The position numbers were made by a program, and so were the translations under genes. Below the pieces are notes generated by a model. It was not told the origin of the DNA. It searched no databases and saw nothing but the letters and a program-made list of their open reading frames with translations. Of a DNA stretch of 44,774 nt, positions 25,758 through 33,519 are shown one piece after another. Every line of letters starts with the position of its first letter. Position 1 is the first letter of the stretch. Source of the stretch: Bacteroidota bacterium (GTDB lineage: Bacteria; Bacteroidota; Ignavibacteria; SZUA-365); contig JAEYUG010000003.1 of assembly GCA_023432805.1 (NCBI GenBank), positions 1 through 44,774 on the forward strand, in the 5' to 3' direction.

Positions 25758-26264
25758 ATGGCCACGCAGTCCACAAGTGCGGGAGATAAATACACCCTCA
25801 CGTTCTGGGAGCGCATTTACATTCCCGAGATCGTCAAGGGGATGAAGCTGACCCTTGGGCAGATGCTCAAGAAGAAAGACACGCGCATGTATCCCGAAGA
25901 GCGGTGGATCCCCCCCGCATCCTTCAGGGGCGCGCCCGTGCTCGTGCAGGAGTCTGACGGCACCGAGCGATGTGTGGCGTGTGGACTCTGTTCGCGCGTG
26001 TGTCCGGCGATTGCCATCGAAGTGCAGGCCGACGAGACCGTGGCGGAAAAGGAACGCTATCCGGTTCTGTTCGAGATCAACATGCTACGCTGCATCTTCT
26101 GCGGCTTCTGCGAGGAAGTGTGTCCCGAAGAGGCCATTGTCATGAGCAGCACCTGGGAACTTGCCTTTCATACATACGAGGATGCCATCTTCGGAAAGGA
26201 CAAGCTGCTCACCCCGGTCGAGCAGTTGCGTCCCCGTCTCGAATACCTTCGCCGTCATCGTTAG
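25758..26264 (+). CDS. nuoI: NADH-quinone oxidoreductase subunit I
   Basis: This complex I subunit carries the N6a and N6b 4Fe-4S clusters that pass electrons to N2. The product is 168 residues. Two ferredoxin motifs are present: CVACGLCSRVCPAIAI and CIFCGFCEEVCPEEAI. The N-terminal amphipathic segment FWERIYIPEIVKGMKLTLGQ is typical. The start at 25758 is preferred because GGAAAGGA lies just upstream; the GTG at 25743 adds five residues. The other complex I genes (A-D, E-F, J-N) are not in the window, so they must lie elsewhere. Confidence 0.96.
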   Translation: MATQSTSAGDKYTLTFWERIYIPEIVKGMKLTLGQMLKKKDTRMYPEERWIPPASFRGAPVLVQESDGTERCVACGLCSRVCPAIAIEVQADETVAEKERYPVLFEINMLRCIFCGFCEEVCPEEAIVMSSTWELAFHTYEDAIFGKDKLLTPVEQLRPRLEYLRRHR

Positions 26265-26276
26265 GCGCGCAGCCCG

Positions 26277-28049
26277 ATGCGCATGCGCGAGGCGCATATC
26301 CGTGTGTTGTTGCTGCTTGTCATCGGACTGGCACCTGTCGTCTTCGGCGGGTGCCTTTCCCGTATTACGGCCATCACCGCACCGACCGACGTGAGCGTTG
26401 ATGTTCCCTTCGTGCTGGCGGTCGACGGCGTGATCACGGGCAGCGGTGGTGGCATTGTCGCGATCGTGCTGCAGGTTCCCGACGGATTCGAGGTGGTGGA
26501 TTCCGCCGCGTGGTACGTCTGTGCATCCGCCCGCCGTCCCTTGCGTCTGAATCGTCGCATCGCATCGCGGTTCCGAGCCGAAGACGATCACTCCATCATC
26601 GCGTTCGGCGATTCCATCGCCTCCGCCCGGGTGAGCACGACCGAGATCCGTGCCTTCGTGACGCTGCGGCCCACGAAACTCGGCACATTCACCTTTGCCT
26701 TCGCGACCGGTGCCGTGTTCGAGCAGGGAGGACAGCCGGTCTGGAAGTGCACAGATCCCGAAGATCTCCGCGACTTCTCGCGCAGCGGCAGCGACCTGCG
26801 ACGCGTGACGATCACCGTCACCGAACCCGAACGCACGGCAGGTGCCGCGATCGAATTCAGCGGCACGCGCGAGTACGTCGCGCTGCCCGATTCCGCACTC
26901 TTCCGCTTCGATCTTACCCGCAGTTTCACGATCGAGACCCTGTTCAACACGACGGCGCGTGAAGGCGTGCTCGTTTCCACCCGCACCGATGATCTGACCG
27001 GGAGCTTCCCCCTGGAGCTTGGCATCGACGCGTGGGGTGCCGTGGTGCTCTCCACCAGCGACGGCGATTCGGTACGCACGACATCCAACAATGCCTTCTT
27101 CGCCGATGGTCGCTGGCATCATTGTGCGCTTGTCTACACGGCCGGGATACGCCTCTTCGAGCTCTATGTGGATGCCCTCTTCATCGGCCGCATCGAGGCA
27201 CCCGCGCGTGTGCGGGCGAACGTCGCGGCAACCATCGGAAGCCGTGTGTCGAAGCGTCGCTTCTTCGTCGGCGCGCTGGACGAATTCCGCGTGTGGAGCG
27301 AGGCGCGGACGCAGGAGCAGATCTCCTATTATCGGACGATCGGGTTGACCGGATACGAGCAGGGGTTGTATGCGATGTACACCTTCGACAAGGGGGAGGA
27401 GGGACGGATCCCGAATGGAACGCCGATCGATGGGCTGGAGGCGATTGCCTTCAACCGGCCGAAGCTGCTGCCGAGCACCGCGCCACTCAAGGTCGAACTG
27501 CTCGCCTTCACGGTGTCGGTTGAAGGGGAGACGGTGTCGATGAGCTGGGATGCATACGACGAATCGACGGTGAAGCACTACGAGATCGAGAAGCGGAGCG
27601 ATGCGACCAAGTATGCGCGGCTTCTGCTCGTGGAACCGCTGTCGCAGCAGGAACGAGGTCAGGGGCATCACCATACCGATACGTGGAATGGGAAATCCAT
27701 CGTCTACTACCGGCTCCGGAAGGTGTCGACCGATGGGAGTCTGCGCTTTTCCGACGAGGTTCCGGTTGGGAGTGATGTTGTGCTGGACTTCACGCTTGGC
27801 GACAATCAACCGAATCCCTTCGCGACCGAGACGGTGATCCCGTACACGCTCAGTGGAAGGGCCCTCGTGTCGTTGCACGTCTACAACATGGTGGGGCAGC
27901 AGGTGGCCGAGCTTGTCTCCGAGCGACAGCCTGCCGGTGACTACGCGCAGGTGTTCCGTGCGGATCCGGATCTGCCTGCCGGCATGTATTTTTACAAAAT
28001 GCGCACTGCTGCTGGCTCTGTAACGAAAAAGATGTATCTTGCCCGTTGA
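26277..28049 (+). CDS. LamG-domain surface protein with T9SS type A sorting domain
   Basis: The product is 590 residues. The N-terminal hydrophobic segment (VLLLLVIGLAPVVFGGC) ends in Gly-Gly-Cys, so it may be a lipoprotein signal, although the residue at -3 is Phe. A cohesin-like beta domain (about 40-170) follows, then a LamG/concanavalin-like domain (about 190-350; AIEFSGTREYVALPDSALF, DGRWHHCALVYTAG, LDEFRVWSEARTQEQI). A fibronectin-like segment (about 400-490) has the W-x-A-Y-D-E-S-T-V-K-H-Y-E-I-E-K pattern common before CTDs. The final 90 residues are a type A CTD (GDNQPNPFATETVIPYTLSG; GQQVAELVSERQPAGDY; PAGMYFYKM). It starts 12 bases after nuoI yet is functionally unrelated. Confidence 0.8.
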   Translation: MRMREAHIRVLLLLVIGLAPVVFGGCLSRITAITAPTDVSVDVPFVLAVDGVITGSGGGIVAIVLQVPDGFEVVDSAAWYVCASARRPLRLNRRIASRFRAEDDHSIIAFGDSIASARVSTTEIRAFVTLRPTKLGTFTFAFATGAVFEQGGQPVWKCTDPEDLRDFSRSGSDLRRVTITVTEPERTAGAAIEFSGTREYVALPDSALFRFDLTRSFTIETLFNTTAREGVLVSTRTDDLTGSFPLELGIDAWGAVVLSTSDGDSVRTTSNNAFFADGRWHHCALVYTAGIRLFELYVDALFIGRIEAPARVRANVAATIGSRVSKRRFFVGALDEFRVWSEARTQEQISYYRTIGLTGYEQGLYAMYTFDKGEEGRIPNGTPIDGLEAIAFNRPKLLPSTAPLKVELLAFTVSVEGETVSMSWDAYDESTVKHYEIEKRSDATKYARLLLVEPLSQQERGQGHHHTDTWNGKSIVYYRLRKVSTDGSLRFSDEVPVGSDVVLDFTLGDNQPNPFATETVIPYTLSGRALVSLHVYNMVGQQVAELVSERQPAGDYAQVFRADPDLPAGMYFYKMRTAAGSVTKKMYLAR

Positions 28050-28109
28050 TCCTTCGACATGAGTTGTTTCTCTCAGAAGAGTACGGTCATGCCGGCACCG
28101 GAAGCCAGC

Positions 28110-28138
28110 TTGACAATGCAGTACCCCTTATGTAATTT
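28110..28138 (+). promoter_or_regulatory. Possible promoter of the 1269-residue secreted protein gene
   Basis: TTGACA (28110-28115) and TAATTT (28133-28138) with a 17-base spacer. A transcript would have a leader of about 185 bases before the ATG at 28331. The gap 28050-28330 shows no gene; its lower GC content than its surroundings fits a regulatory region. Confidence 0.4.
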
Positions 28139-28309
28139 GTAAGCCAGTTCACGAGACGTAAATCTCTGTACATCCCCTGTTTCCATACGAGTGGCCGCGT
28201 GCCCGCATTGACGCCGACGATGGCCAGAATCTGACACTCATTGAGGTGTTGGATTCCTTGCTTGTGTGTACTCCATGAATTTTGAGAATCCTAACCACAT
28301 GTTTTTTCC

Positions 28310-28321
28310 CCAAACGTTTGG
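28310..28321. promoter_or_regulatory. Palindrome overlapping the ribosome site
   Basis: CCAAACGTTTGG is a perfect 12-bp palindrome preceded by a T6 run. Its last two G bases start the GGAGG ribosome site (28320-28324) of the gene at 28331. It could be an operator or a small hairpin that hides the ribosome site, or chance. Confidence 0.3.
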
Positions 28322-28330
28322 AGGTACTGT

Positions 28331-31300
28331 ATGAGGAAGTTGACTCTTCTTTCTTCCGCCTTCCTTATGGGGCTTGTGTTGCTGGCGTCACCGCTGGGAG
28401 CACAATCCTATAAGTTCAAGAGCGCGCCTCATCTGCCCTTTTCAAGCTCGCAGACTGTGATCGATCAGATCTACGTCCCAACGAGCGTGCAGATGACGAA
28501 CATTCGTATCGGCGTTTACATCAAGTCCGTGTTGTATTCCTCCCTGCGCCTCGTCCTCACCGTCCCCACCGGTGAGCAGATCGAGCTCAAGCCTGCGCAG
28601 GCGGTCGGTACGAACTGGTTCGGCTCGCTTGGCAGCGAGCGCTCGTATTGCTTGTTCCAGGATGGCGGCAAGACCCTGACGGGTCCCGTGCTTGGCGAGG
28701 GACAGGGCAATGACGAGCCTTTCGCTCCTTCGGTACCTCTGGCAACGGTCAATGGCCGTCGCTCGAGCGGCTGGTGGACCCTCACGCTTCAGGACAACCG
28801 CACCACCGCGCTTCCGTATCAGGAAGGCGTGCTGGAGAACTGGGTTGTCATGTTCAACTCCGTCGTGGTCGAGCAGGAAGTGCCGATCTGGTCGGAGACC
28901 CGCACAGGCAACAACCTGGTCGGCATCTGGAATGGACAGCAGCGCACCATCCCGAATCAGATCGGTGGTGGCGAACTGTGTACCAGCGGCAATGATGCAG
29001 ATCCGAACGTGACCCCCGGTCGCAACGGTGACGCCTACAAGTTTGAAGTCAATCAGACCCAGTATCCCGGTCTCGTGATCGGTGCGCCGGTTCCCGGCTA
29101 CAGCACCCCTGGCCGCTTCAAGGTGTCGGTCGTCGTGTCGACGAGCTCGCCGCCTCCGCCGGTGCTTCCGACAGGTGGTACGACGGACATCGCCGTCTAC
29201 TTCGGAAAGACCGCCACGTATACTCCGCCTGTGAAGAATCCGCCGTTCCCGCCGAACGCGAATGGAGTCGCCACGGTCGGCTGGCCGAACAGCCTGACGA
29301 CTGTTGCGAACACCCTGCTGCCTGCCGGTGGTACTCCCATTTATGGTGGTGTGCGTCTGGTTGGCTGTCAGGACAACGACAGTCCCGGTTGGAATGCCAA
29401 GGGCAACCTTGGTGTGCTCGACGTTACGTTTGACGATCTGGCTCTGAGCTCGATCAACGACGCGAACCATTGTGACATCAACGACCCTGCATTCAGCGGT
29501 GTGTGTGGCACCTATCGTCCCGAGCGCGCGCTGTCGCTGCTCAACGGCATTGCCCTCAACGGTCTGTACTATGTGACGATCTACGACACCTTCGGTGAGA
29601 ACATGGCAGGCTTCGGCCACATGCGCATTCTCAGCATCACAGTGACGTATCTCGCCGGCGGTGGTCAGGTTGAAAACCAGATGCTGCATCAGGGTACTGC
29701 TGGTCCGCTCATGGGCGTGCCCATTCCGGGTGCCATCAGTGGCGGTCCCGCACTCGGGTATCTGGCCGACGTCGTCGCCCCGATCCCCCCGTATTCGATC
29801 AATGCCAAGGAGCAGGATCCCCTGCTCGTGTTCTGGGCCACCCAGAAGATGTATCCCCGCCCCGCCACCGGTTACGAGCGCATGCAGGCGATCAATGTCG
29901 CCAACAACAATGCTCCTGCAGCCGGCGTCGTGTATGATGGTCCCTATGCCTATCCCACTGCACTCGATGCCAACCGTCAGGTTGCCGGTGCCCAGGCGAA
30001 TCTTGATCTGCTCAACATCCCGACAGGTACCTATCGTCTGCGCACGAACCTGGTTCAGGCCCGCTACGATGACGATCCCTATGACAACGAGTACGAGTCC
30101 AAGCCCGTGCAGATCACGCCGGCAACGCTTGCCTACTACGGCACGCGTTTCCTCGATCTGAATCCGTACCAGGGCGGATCGAGCCTCGGTCAGTACAACT
30201 TCCTGTTCCAGATGAGTGCGACGGGCGCGAACGGTTCGACCTTCGGCACCTCGTTCACGCTCTTCAAGTTCCCGAGCACCCGCGTGACGAGCGTCGATTA
30301 CTTCTTCGATCGTGGCTACTACCAGAACAACTTCGTGCGTTCGAACTTCCGCATCTCTGTCTGGCGTGTCGCCAGCGGCTTCTTCGGCGCCCCGGTTGGT
30401 CCTCCGGTCGCCATGTCGCCGACGATGCTCACCGACGAGTACATGCCGGACAACTGGCGCACGTTCCCGATCTACGCCTGCGATCAGGCTGGTGCGATCA
30501 CGAACAATCCTGCGAATCTCGCCCCCGGCACCTACGCAGTGATGCTTGACAACATGAGCTCGGCCTCGCCGCTGATCTATCCGTACACCTACGGCATGAT
30601 CCCGGCACTCGAATACCGTCATCGCGAGTTCCTCTTCAGCGAGCGTTTCGGTCCCATCGGTCCGTTCACAACGCACGGAACCCGTCTGCACTACATGAGC
30701 ACCGTGTCGCCGCTGCTCACTCCGCCGACCGGCACATTGTCGGGTGGTGCGGTGAACGCGAGCCCCTTCGGCAACGCCACGCTGCCCATGCGTTTGAACA
30801 TGGTGACGATGAATGATTTCGCCATCAACTACGTGGCAGTCGCTGGTACTCGCGGAACCGAATCGGTGTCGATCTCCCAGGCTCCGCTGACGATGCGCGT
30901 CAATGTTCTTGGCGCCTCCGATCAGAATGGCCAGACGCGTGACTTCAACGTGCGCATGGAAATCTTCAACGGAAACCAGCGCGTGTATCTGAGCGATGTG
31001 CTCTATGGCCCGGCAAACTCGAACATCGTCCCGAGCGTTCCTGGTGTCGCACCGTATCAGAACGTCATGGTTCCGATGGCAAACTGGACGCCGACCACCG
31101 GTGGCATCTATCGTGTCCGCGTGACGTTCTCGCGTAATCCCGACGATCAGAATCCCGCCAACGACGTGCATGAATTCAACCTGTACGTCAGTGCCACACG
31201 CGCCATCGTCGTGCGTGGTGCCAATGCCTCCGATGCCGACGTCAACGCAGCGATCGATGTGCTCAAGAGCAAGTCGATGGACTATGAAGTTGTCAGCATC

Positions 31301-32140
31301 AACGATGCGAAGCTTGCGCAGGTCAACAAGGCCAACGTGATTCTGACCGGCGACGTTCAGACTTCCGACAAGGCCGTGCTCTCGAGCCTGATCTCCAATG
31401 GCAACGACATCGCATTCTTGTACAGCCGCGATCGCAACTACGGCAGCCTTCTCCGCAATGTGGACCGTACATTCGGCATCGAGCGTGCCTCGACTCCGAA
31501 TTACGACAAGCTTGAACTCGCCATGAAGGCTCCGGAAACGGCAGCAGTCGAGGCACCGGTTCAGGTGAAGCCCGAACTGCTGAACGTGAAGATCGAGTCG
31601 AAGGAAGACGTCGTGAACCTCATGAAGTCGTCCGCTCTCACGCTTGAGCCCGTCGAAGGCGTCAACACCGTGATCACTCCGGCTTCCCCGGTTGTTCCGG
31701 TAGAGACGTTCGTTCCCGCAGTCGTTTCCTCGCCGTACGGTGAGATGGACTATCTGGACGAAGACTTCGGAAGCTTCGCGATCCTCCGTGCCTTCCCGGC
31801 GCAGCGGACCCCGCAGCAGCAGGTTCAGGATGTGACGTCCGCAGCCGGCTTCGTGCTTGGCAGCAACTATCCCAATCCGTTCAATCCCTCCACGGTCATC
31901 ACCTACACGATTCCCGAGCAGAGCCTTGTCACACTTCGTGTGCTTGACATGCTTGGCCGCGAAGTCATGACCCTGGTCAACGAGTCCCAGAATGCCGGCA
32001 CGTTCAACGTCAGCTGGAAGGGTCTCGACATGAACGGCATGTCGGTTGCGAGCGGTCAGTACATCTATCGCATCGAAGCCACGCCGGTCAATGGTGGCAC
32101 ACCGTTCACCGCGATGAAGAAGATGACGCTGGCCAAGTAA
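28331..32140 (+). CDS. Large secreted T9SS cargo protein with P-type domains
   Basis: The product is 1269 residues. A signal peptide (1-25, ending LGAQ) is followed by a proprotein-convertase P-like beta domain (about 26-180; the end VLENWVVMFN is typical). A second P-like region ends near residue 445 (GFGHMRILSITVTY). Long beta-rich repeats without a name fill the middle. At about 955-1045 lies a predicted alpha/beta segment (RAIVVRGANASDADVNAAID, then VILTGD) resembling a small Rossmann-like domain. The end is a strong type A CTD: LGSNYPNPFNPSTVITYTIP, VLDMLGREVMTLVNE, ASGQYIYRIEA. No catalytic motif was found, so it may be structural or adhesive. It is bounded by its own promoter region and a terminator. 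Confidence 0.85.
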   Translation: MRKLTLLSSAFLMGLVLLASPLGAQSYKFKSAPHLPFSSSQTVIDQIYVPTSVQMTNIRIGVYIKSVLYSSLRLVLTVPTGEQIELKPAQAVGTNWFGSLGSERSYCLFQDGGKTLTGPVLGEGQGNDEPFAPSVPLATVNGRRSSGWWTLTLQDNRTTALPYQEGVLENWVVMFNSVVVEQEVPIWSETRTGNNLVGIWNGQQRTIPNQIGGGELCTSGNDADPNVTPGRNGDAYKFEVNQTQYPGLVIGAPVPGYSTPGRFKVSVVVSTSSPPPPVLPTGGTTDIAVYFGKTATYTPPVKNPPFPPNANGVATVGWPNSLTTVANTLLPAGGTPIYGGVRLVGCQDNDSPGWNAKGNLGVLDVTFDDLALSSINDANHCDINDPAFSGVCGTYRPERALSLLNGIALNGLYYVTIYDTFGENMAGFGHMRILSITVTYLAGGGQVENQMLHQGTAGPLMGVPIPGAISGGPALGYLADVVAPIPPYSINAKEQDPLLVFWATQKMYPRPATGYERMQAINVANNNAPAAGVVYDGPYAYPTALDANRQVAGAQANLDLLNIPTGTYRLRTNLVQARYDDDPYDNEYESKPVQITPATLAYYGTRFLDLNPYQGGSSLGQYNFLFQMSATGANGSTFGTSFTLFKFPSTRVTSVDYFFDRGYYQNNFVRSNFRISVWRVASGFFGAPVGPPVAMSPTMLTDEYMPDNWRTFPIYACDQAGAITNNPANLAPGTYAVMLDNMSSASPLIYPYTYGMIPALEYRHREFLFSERFGPIGPFTTHGTRLHYMSTVSPLLTPPTGTLSGGAVNASPFGNATLPMRLNMVTMNDFAINYVAVAGTRGTESVSISQAPLTMRVNVLGASDQNGQTRDFNVRMEIFNGNQRVYLSDVLYGPANSNIVPSVPGVAPYQNVMVPMANWTPTTGGIYRVRVTFSRNPDDQNPANDVHEFNLYVSATRAIVVRGANASDADVNAAIDVLKSKSMDYEVVSINDAKLAQVNKANVILTGDVQTSDKAVLSSLISNGNDIAFLYSRDRNYGSLLRNVDRTFGIERASTPNYDKLELAMKAPETAAVEAPVQVKPELLNVKIESKEDVVNLMKSSALTLEPVEGVNTVITPASPVVPVETFVPAVVSSPYGEMDYLDEDFGSFAILRAFPAQRTPQQQVQDVTSAAGFVLGSNYPNPFNPSTVITYTIPEQSLVTLRVLDMLGREVMTLVNESQNAGTFNVSWKGLDMNGMSVASGQYIYRIEATPVNGGTPFTAMKKMTLAK

Positions 32141-32178
32141 GCCTTCGTCGGTTTCGTTCACCACAGAAGAGTCAACTG

Positions 32179-32213
32179 CCGGCGCCTGGGTTTCCCGGGC
32201 GCCGGTTTCTTTT
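32179..32213 (+). terminator. Rho-independent terminator
   Basis: A 12-bp stem, CCGGCGCCTGGG (32179-32190) paired with CCCGGGCGCCGG (32194-32205), has one G-U wobble and a three-base TTT loop. It is followed by TTTCTTTT. It sits 38 bases after the stop of the large secreted protein gene. This is the clearest terminator in the window and makes that gene a single transcription unit. Confidence 0.9.
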
Positions 32214-32310
32214 ACAGAGTTTCTTTTTAGTCATCGGTGCGATAACTTGAGGGATTCATAGCGCGTCGCACACCCTATCCTTGTCGCACCCTGCCTGGAG
32301 GCTCCGGTTC

Positions 32311-33519
32311 ATGAAACGCATGTTCTTCGTTGTTCCCATGCTTCTTGTTTCCATGTACGCGTCTGCCCAGACGAGGGTGTGTGACACGCTGCGGTACTTC
32401 GATCCCAATGCAGCAGAACGCGTGTACCTCAAAACGCTTCCGACGCAGTGGTTCGCCATCCGTTTCACCCCGCAGAGCCATGTCTACACTGTCGACACAG
32501 CGTACGTCTCATTCGGCATCAATCGAACACCTCCTTCATCGATGGTTACGGATACGATTCACGTACGCGTGTATGCCAATGGTTCCGCGTTGACGAGTGT
32601 GATCGATCAGGTGCGTGCGGCAATCCCACCGACGCTGACCGGACAGATCCCGGATGCATATTGGATCATGGAGTTCGATCTCGACGGCATCATCCCGAAC
32701 AATCCCGCAGGAAACGACTTCTGGCTCGCGTGGCGGATCCTGGGTCCCTCAACGAATCTTGCCCGCATTCGGCTCAAGACGCCGGCTCTGAATCCCCAGC
32801 GCTCCTTCGTGCTGAATGCAAGCAACGTCCCGAGCTCGCTCCCCGCTCTGATCTACGCGCAGGTGCGCGATACATGTGATCTCTGGGCCGAAACGACGGT
32901 GTGCTATCCCCTCGGCGTACCCGTCGAGTTGTCGGAGTTCTCCGTTGCATACTCGGTTGCCGGAGCCGAGCTCACGTGGCAGACAGCGTCGGAGTCAGGC
33001 AATGCAGGTTTCCATGTGGAGCGCAGCGCCGTGGTCAGTGACGACGAGAAACTCACGTTGTGGGAGACGATCGGTTTTGTGCCGGGGAATGGCACCACGC
33101 AGCAATCCACGTCGTACCGCTATGTGGACGCGCTCGGTCACTTCCGGGGCAATGACAACGGCGTGGTCAAGTACCGCCTCAAGCAGGTGGATTTCGACGG
33201 CACCCATTCCTATTCGCCAGTACGCGTGCTGCGCATTCCGTCCGTTTCGGAAGGCATGACGCTCGACGCCATCTACCCGCAGCCTGTGGTGCGCGGCACA
33301 GCAGCATCGATCAGTTTCACTCTTGTGCGTGAGGATGTCGCACGAGTAAGCCTCCACGATGCGACGGGTCGGATCGTGCGCGTTCTCCACGATGCGATGG
33401 CGTCTGCCGGTTCGCATGCCATCCAACTGGACTTGCCATCCCTCACATCCGGCATTTACTACTGTACGCTCGAGAGCAATGGAACGCGACTTGTCCGTCG
33501 GTTCTCGGTTCTTCCGTAG
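32311..33519 (+). CDS. Secreted T9SS cargo protein with type A sorting domain
   Basis: The product is 402 residues. A signal peptide (MFFVVPMLLVSMYASAQ) is followed by a beta-rich domain (about 20-200) of no recognised family with a few cysteines (C-D-T, C-D-L, C-Y-P). From about residue 205 comes the common VELSEFSVAYSVAGAELTWQ fibronectin-like module that precedes CTDs in this phylum. The last 85 residues are a CTD of diverged type A (AIYPQPVVRGTAASISFTLV, LHDATGRIVRVLHDA, LTSGIYYCTLES). CTGGAGG at 32295 favours ATG 32311 over the open frame to 32281. Its last 41 bases overlap the next gene. Confidence 0.8.
   Translation: MKRMFFVVPMLLVSMYASAQTRVCDTLRYFDPNAAERVYLKTLPTQWFAIRFTPQSHVYTVDTAYVSFGINRTPPSSMVTDTIHVRVYANGSALTSVIDQVRAAIPPTLTGQIPDAYWIMEFDLDGIIPNNPAGNDFWLAWRILGPSTNLARIRLKTPALNPQRSFVLNASNVPSSLPALIYAQVRDTCDLWAETTVCYPLGVPVELSEFSVAYSVAGAELTWQTASESGNAGFHVERSAVVSDDEKLTLWETIGFVPGNGTTQQSTSYRYVDALGHFRGNDNGVVKYRLKQVDFDGTHSYSPVRVLRIPSVSEGMTLDAIYPQPVVRGTAASISFTLVREDVARVSLHDATGRIVRVLHDAMASAGSHAIQLDLPSLTSGIYYCTLESNGTRLVRRFSVLP

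Noticed and set aside
28442..32164. Minus-strand open frame of 1240 codons
   Set aside because: It is antisense to the large CTD protein, whose signal peptide, P domain and CTD are clear. The antisense frame shows only low-complexity charged sequence.
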